The notes beneath the pieces were generated by a model. That model was not told the origin of the DNA. It saw nothing but the letters and a program-made list of their open reading frames with translations, and ran no database searches. Shown piece after piece: positions 5,463 through 9,106 of a stretch of DNA of 9,106 bases. The stretch spans positions 1 through 9,106 of the forward strand of contig DUGS01000093.1 in the NCBI GenBank assembly GCA_013331265.1, in the 5' to 3' direction. Made by a program: the position numbers and the translations under genes. The stretch is from Methanosarcina sp. (GTDB lineage Archaea > Halobacteriota > Methanosarcinia > Methanosarcinales > Methanosarcinaceae). The stretch's first letter is position 1. The number at the start of each line of letters is the position of its first letter.

Positions 5463-5520
5463 TCATCTTTATAGTGGCACTTTTAGTCGCACCCGGTTGT
5501 GATAATCATCTTAACCCGAA

Positions 5521-5572
5521 AAACTCTGATTTCAATGAACTGATATAAACTCTGATTTCAATGAACTGATAT
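5521..5572. repeat. Perfect 26-bp tandem repeat carrying a TATA-like element
   Basis: Bases 5521-5546 and 5547-5572 are identical. The 3' end of each copy creates an AT-rich promoter-like element: TATAAA at 5544-5549 and TATATTA at 5570-5576, exactly 26 bases apart. Confidence 0.95.
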
Positions 5573-5576
5573 ATTA
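5544..5576 (+). promoter_or_regulatory. Two candidate TATA boxes of the surface-protein gene
   Basis: TATAAA (5544-5549) and TATATTA (5570-5576) are placed so that initiation would fall near 5570 or near 5598, giving leaders of about 85 or 57 nt. A third TATA-like site at 5634-5641 is too close to the ATG to serve it. Confidence 0.4.
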
Positions 5577-5642
5577 TCTTAATAAAACTGGTCAAATTTC
5601 AAGTTTTTCAAAATTCCCTACAAATTTAATAATCCATATATT

Positions 5643-5649
5643 AAGGGGT
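5643..5649 (+). promoter_or_regulatory. Ribosome binding site of the surface-protein gene
   Basis: AAGGGGT ends five bases before the ATG at 5655 and fits an archaeal Shine-Dalgarno site. It is followed directly by a typical signal peptide, fixing the start. Confidence 0.6.
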
Positions 5650-5654
5650 CTAAA

Positions 5655-8600
5655 ATGAAAGGAAAGAAATGTGATAAAATATTTAGGGGGCAAAACCTCA
5701 ATAAAATTTTGGGGATAACAGCACTTGCTTTTTTATTGCTGGTGAGTATCGCAGGCGCCTCGCCATTTGCATACATTACAAACCAAGAGAGCAACAGTAT
5801 CTCTGTAATCGACACAACCACAAACAAAGTTACAACTACGATATCTGTGGGATCCAGTCCTGTTGGAGTTGCAATTAGCCCGAATGGAACAAAGGTATAC
5901 GTGGCAAATGCTAAAAGTAACGATGTATCTATAATTGACACGGCAACAAATACTGTTATAGCCAGAGTGCCTTCAGGAAGCTCTCCTAAAGGAATTGCAG
6001 TCAGCCCGGATGGAAAAAATGTATATGTGGCAAACCTTGCCAGTAACACTATTTCTGTAATTGATGCCGCTACAAATGCCGTTGTAAATACAGTAAAAAC
6101 AGGAAAAAGCCCTACGGGAGTAGCAGTCAACCCGGATGGAAAAAAGGTATATGTAACAAACTACGGGGACAAAACTGTCTCTATAATTGACACTGCCACA
6201 AAAGCCGTTATAAGCACGGTATCCGTGGAAAAAGGTCCGAAGGAGATTGCGGTCACACCGGATGGAAAAAAGGTGTACGTAGCAAACTCCGATAGCGTGA
6301 GCATCTCTATAATTGACACTGCTACCAACACCGTTACAGCCACGGTGAAGGTAGATGGAGCTCCTTCTGGAGTTGCGGTCAACCCGGCGGGGACAAAGGC
6401 ATATGTGGCCAGTAATGGAAAATATTTCAGCGCTGTCTCTGTAATTGACATTTCTACAGACAAAGTTACAGCCACGATACCCGTAGGCCCAAATCCTGCG
6501 GGAGTTGCAGTAACACCGGACGGAAAAAAAGTGTATGTAGCAATCAGCCTCTGTAACACTGTTTCTGTAATCGACACTGCTACCAACACCGTTACAGCCA
6601 CAATGCTTGTAGGAAAAAGTCCTTATGCTTCAGGTCAGTTTATAGGTTCTATCCCGGTACAACCAGTTTATCCTTCAGCGAACTTCAGCAGCAACATCAC
6701 ATCAGATTACGTTTTCCTTTCTGTACCCGTACAGTTTACAGATCTATCAGAGAATGCAACCGGATGGACCTGGGACTTTGGAGACGGGTCCAGTTCAACA
6801 AAGCAGAATCCCACGCATACATATTCTGCAACAGGAATCTATACTGTTAGCCTGACAGTAAGCAATTCAAATGGCACAGATTCAAAGCTTGTTACAGTAA
6901 ATGTTGTGCCAAAAGGATCTCCTGCACCTTCATATGCATTTATTACGAACATTAACAGCAACACTGTTTCTGTAATTAACACAGGAAACAACACCTTTAT
7001 AGCCACGGTGCCTATAGGAATTAACCCATTGGGAGTTGCAGTCAGCCCGGATGGAAAAAATGTATATGTGACGAATGCTAACTACGGCCGCCGAGGCACT
7101 GTCTCTGTAATTGACACAGTCATGAACAAAGTTACAGCCACTGTGGATGTAGGAGACAAATACTGTCCCTGTGGAATTGCAGTCACACCGGATGGAAAAA
7201 AACTATATGTGGCGAGTCGTGATATCAACGCTGTTTCTGTAATTGACACAGCTACAAACACTATTACAGCCACGGTGCCTGCAGGAAAATGGCCTATGGG
7301 GGTTGCAGCCAGCCCGGATGGAAAAAATGTATATGTGACGAACCGTTATAGCAACACTGTTTCTGTTATTGACACAGCTACAAACACTGTTATAGCGAGT
7401 GTGAAAACTGAACCTGGGCCATGTGGAATTACAGTTAACCGGGATGGAACAAAAATATATGTGGCGAATTGTGAAAGTAACACTATTTCTGTAATTGACA
7501 CGAGTTCAAACACTGTTACAGCCACAATACCTGTAGAAGAATGGCCTATGGGAGTTGCAGTCACACCGGATGGAACAAAAATATATGTGGCAAATGGACG
7601 CAGTAACAATGTCTCAGTAATTGACACCGCAACAAAAACTGTTATCGCTGCTGTGAGAGTCAGAGAAAATCCTTATGGAATTGCAGTTACACCGGATGGA
7701 ACAAAGGTATATGTAGCAAACTGCGGTGATGACGATGATCTTGGAAAAACTGTCTCTATAATTGACACAGCCACAAACAGGGTTATATCTACGGTAAATA
7801 CAGGTTTCAGTCCTGCTGCTTTTGGCCAGTTTATAAGTCCTCTCCCGGCACAGCCAGTACTTCCTGCTGCAAACTTCAGCAGCAATCTCATATCAGGTTA
7901 TGCTCCTCTTTCTGTCCAGTTTACGGATTTCTCGAAGAATGTGGACGGGTGGAACTGGGACTTTGGAGACGGGTCTGACTCAACACAGCAAAATCAAACA
8001 CATACTTACTCCAGGGCAGGAAATTATAATGTAAGGCTTACAGTAAACAATCCTAACGGAACTGATTCGAAATTTGCCACAGTAACTGTTCTGCCACAGC
8101 CAGTATTTTCTGCATCCCCAACATCAGGAAAAACGCCGCATAGCGTTAGTTTTACTGACCAGAGCACAGGATCACCAGCTTCATGGAACTGGACTTTTGG
8201 AGATGGGACTTATTCAACGGAAAAAAACCCTGTACACACCTATAGAAAACCAGGAAAATATTCTGTTACTTTGACATTAAACGAAACTGGGAACAGGACT
8301 GCAGTAACAAAATCCAGCTATATAACTGTTTCAAACGGTTTTGAAGCCCCGGTTGCTGCTTATTCCGCATCTGCGACTTCAGGAAAAGCGCCTCTTACTG
8401 TTAGTTTTACTGATGAGAGCACAGGGTCTCCAACCTCAAGAAAGTGGACTTTTGGAGACGGTACATATTCCACCGGGGAGAAACCCGTACATACATATAG
8501 CAAAGCAGGATTATACTCTGTTACATTAACAGCAAGTAATGCAGACGGCAGCAATACGTTAACAAAAAACGGCTATATTGTTGTTTCAAACGCTTTAGAT

Positions 8601-9106
8601 GGCCCTGTCACCAGTTTCTCTGCGTCTTCCACTTCAGGAAAAGCTCCTTTTACTGTTGATTTTACAGGCCAGGGCAAAGGATCGCCAACAGCATGGAAAT
8701 GGTCTTTCGGGGATGGGAATACTTCAACAGAAAAGAATCCTGTTCATACATACAATAAATCAGGGCTTTATTCTGTTACATTTACAGCAAGCAATGAAAA
8801 AGGCAGTAACTCGTTGAAAAAATCCGGTTATATTGCTGTCTCAAGCGTTTTAGCTACTCCTGTTTCCAAATTCTCTGCATCCCCTACTTCAGGAAAACCG
8901 CCTCTTACAGTCCATTTTACTGACCAGAGCACAGGGTCACCAACTTCATGTAAATGGTATTTTGGAGATGGAAGTAATTCAACAGAAAAGAATCCAGTAC
9001 ACACATACAATGAATCAGGACTATACGCTGTAAGCTTAATGGTAAGTAATGCAAACGGCAGTAACACCTTGTCTAAAACCGGCTATATTGCTGTCTCAGG
9101 TTTCTT
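5655..9106 (+). CDS. Giant secreted surface protein: two seven-bladed YVTN beta-propellers and at least six PKD domains (runs off right edge)
   Basis: I read this frame codon by codon to the window end without a stop: at least 1150 residues. Residues 1-35 are a signal peptide (basic KGKKCDK, hydrophobic ILGITALAFLLLVSIAGA, likely cut near A35). Propeller 1 (about 38-321) has seven YVTN repeats of about 42 residues, each with the VYVAN...VSVIDTATNTV...P.GVAV.PDGKK pattern. PKD 1 (342-419) has WTWDFGDG. Propeller 2 (427-717) has seven more repeats. PKD 2 to PKD 6 (739 to the edge) carry WNWDFGDG, WNWTFGDG, RKWTFGDG, WKWSFGDG and CKWYFGDG. Such proteins are exported and exposed on or anchored to the Methanosarcina cell surface; roles in adhesion or envelope structure are proposed but unproven. 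The anchor, if any, lies beyond the edge. Minus-strand open frames across the repeats are compositional shadows. Confidence 0.95.
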   Translation, partial: MKGKKCDKIFRGQNLNKILGITALAFLLLVSIAGASPFAYITNQESNSISVIDTTTNKVTTTISVGSSPVGVAISPNGTKVYVANAKSNDVSIIDTATNTVIARVPSGSSPKGIAVSPDGKNVYVANLASNTISVIDAATNAVVNTVKTGKSPTGVAVNPDGKKVYVTNYGDKTVSIIDTATKAVISTVSVEKGPKEIAVTPDGKKVYVANSDSVSISIIDTATNTVTATVKVDGAPSGVAVNPAGTKAYVASNGKYFSAVSVIDISTDKVTATIPVGPNPAGVAVTPDGKKVYVAISLCNTVSVIDTATNTVTATMLVGKSPYASGQFIGSIPVQPVYPSANFSSNITSDYVFLSVPVQFTDLSENATGWTWDFGDGSSSTKQNPTHTYSATGIYTVSLTVSNSNGTDSKLVTVNVVPKGSPAPSYAFITNINSNTVSVINTGNNTFIATVPIGINPLGVAVSPDGKNVYVTNANYGRRGTVSVIDTVMNKVTATVDVGDKYCPCGIAVTPDGKKLYVASRDINAVSVIDTATNTITATVPAGKWPMGVAASPDGKNVYVTNRYSNTVSVIDTATNTVIASVKTEPGPCGITVNRDGTKIYVANCESNTISVIDTSSNTVTATIPVEEWPMGVAVTPDGTKIYVANGRSNNVSVIDTATKTVIAAVRVRENPYGIAVTPDGTKVYVANCGDDDDLGKTVSIIDTATNRVISTVNTGFSPAAFGQFISPLPAQPVLPAANFSSNLISGYAPLSVQFTDFSKNVDGWNWDFGDGSDSTQQNQTHTYSRAGNYNVRLTVNNPNGTDSKFATVTVLPQPVFSASPTSGKTPHSVSFTDQSTGSPASWNWTFGDGTYSTEKNPVHTYRKPGKYSVTLTLNETGNRTAVTKSSYITVSNGFEAPVAAYSASATSGKAPLTVSFTDESTGSPTSRKWTFGDGTYSTGEKPVHTYSKAGLYSVTLTASNADGSNTLTKNGYIVVSNALDGPVTSFSASSTSGKAPFTVDFTGQGKGSPTAWKWSFGDGNTSTEKNPVHTYNKSGLYSVTFTASNEKGSNSLKKSGYIAVSSVLATPVSKFSASPTSGKPPLTVHFTDQSTGSPTSCKWYFGDGSNSTEKNPVHTYNESGLYAVSLMVSNANGSNTLSKTGYIAVSGF
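5766..6617 (+). repeat. YVTN repeat block 1 (seven blades)
   Basis: Seven imperfect repeats of about 126 bp, beginning at AYITNQ, VYVANAK, VYVANLA, VYVTNYG, VYVANSD, AYVASNG and VYVAISL. Seven is the number needed to close one propeller. Blade 5 (VANSDSVSIS) and blade 6 (SNGKYFSAVS) have altered loops; blade 7 has lost the canonical N of YVAN (VAISL). Confidence 0.9.
6933..7805 (+). repeat. YVTN repeat block 2 (seven blades)
   Basis: Seven further repeats begin at AFITNIN, VYVTNAN, LYVASRD, VYVTNRY, IYVANCE, IYVANGR and VYVANCG. Loop insertions distinguish it from block 1: NYGRRG in blade 2, KYCPCG between blades 2 and 3, and an acidic CGDDDDLG in blade 7. Several cysteines are concentrated in this block. 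Confidence 0.9.
8100..9106 (+). repeat. Tandem PKD-domain array (PKD 3 to PKD 6)
   Basis: PKD units start at the P of PVFSASPTSG (8100), PVAAYSASATSG (8349), PVTSFSASSTSG (8604) and PVSKFSASPTSG (8859). Unit lengths are 249, 255 and 255 bp. Each has SGKxPxxVxFT, GSPxSxxWxFGDG, ST..KNPVHTY and GxYSVxLxxSN landmarks. They resemble each other more than PKD 1 and PKD 2, indicating separate later duplication. The array probably continues past the window. Confidence 0.9.

Larger units (their letters stand above)
5319..5654. other. Repeat-rich spacer upstream of the surface-protein gene
   Basis: No gene is supported here. It contains a 32-bp near-perfect tandem repeat (5399-5462), an open stretch around 5440-5545 that would encode a lipobox-like segment (VALLVAPGC) but lacks any start codon, and a perfect 26-bp tandem repeat (5521-5572) carrying TATA-like elements, followed by the leader and ribosome binding site of the surface protein. 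Confidence 0.75.

Noticed and set aside
5618..7891. Long minus-strand frames opposite the YVTN region, rich in VAVSITETV-like repeats
   Set aside because: They mirror the plus-strand propeller repeats; the plus frame has a ribosome binding site, signal peptide and known domains.
8341..9067. Short frames at 8341-8529 and 8599-8817 (plus) and 8360-8554 and 8828-9067 (minus)
   Set aside because: Repeated shadows of the 255-bp PKD unit in other frames.

Overview
The window most likely comes from a methanogenic archaeon of the Methanosarcina type. The evidence is a very large secreted protein made of YVTN beta-propeller repeats and PKD domains (a signature surface-protein architecture of Methanosarcinales), archaeal TATA-like elements upstream of genes, a GTG start with a Shine-Dalgarno site, AT-rich intergenic DNA, and scattered relics of an IS200/IS605-type element and a HepT-type toxin. 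Genus assignment is inference; no rRNA or marker gene is present.

Layout. Positions 1-1493 (minus) carry the N-terminal two thirds of a Cas3 HD-nuclease/helicase, running off the left edge. It is intact in frame but contains an unusual 40-residue in-frame tandem duplication where helicase domain 2 begins. Positions 1494-2389 are mostly non-coding: a promoter-like element for cas3, one doubtful 29-codon ORF, and an orphan hairpin resembling an IS200/IS605 right end. A DUF457/YdjM-like membrane hydrolase follows on the plus strand (2390-2935). On the minus strand lie a tiny 34-residue single-pass membrane peptide with a strong ribosome binding site (3013-3117) and a PfkB-family sugar kinase (3253-4170). 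Divergent from the kinase are a 54-residue CxxC protein (4300-4464) and an unrecognised 163-residue beta-rich protein (4536-5027). Then come a decayed HepT C-terminus with a frameshift (about 5172-5318, minus) and a repeat-rich spacer with two different tandem duplications (32 bp and 26 bp). The second of these duplicates a TATA-like element in front of the giant surface protein (5655 to the right edge, at least 1150 residues).

The genes do not form one obvious pathway. The left edge is the beginning of a type I CRISPR-Cas operon continuing outside the window. The middle is a mixed set of housekeeping, small and decayed genes. The right third is a cell-surface protein built by duplication of a seven-bladed-propeller + PKD module and then by further PKD duplication. 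No CRISPR array, rRNA, tRNA or complete insertion sequence was found. The most interesting items are the duplicated helicase segment in Cas3, the duplicated promoter region and duplicated modules of the surface protein, and the overlooked small genes.
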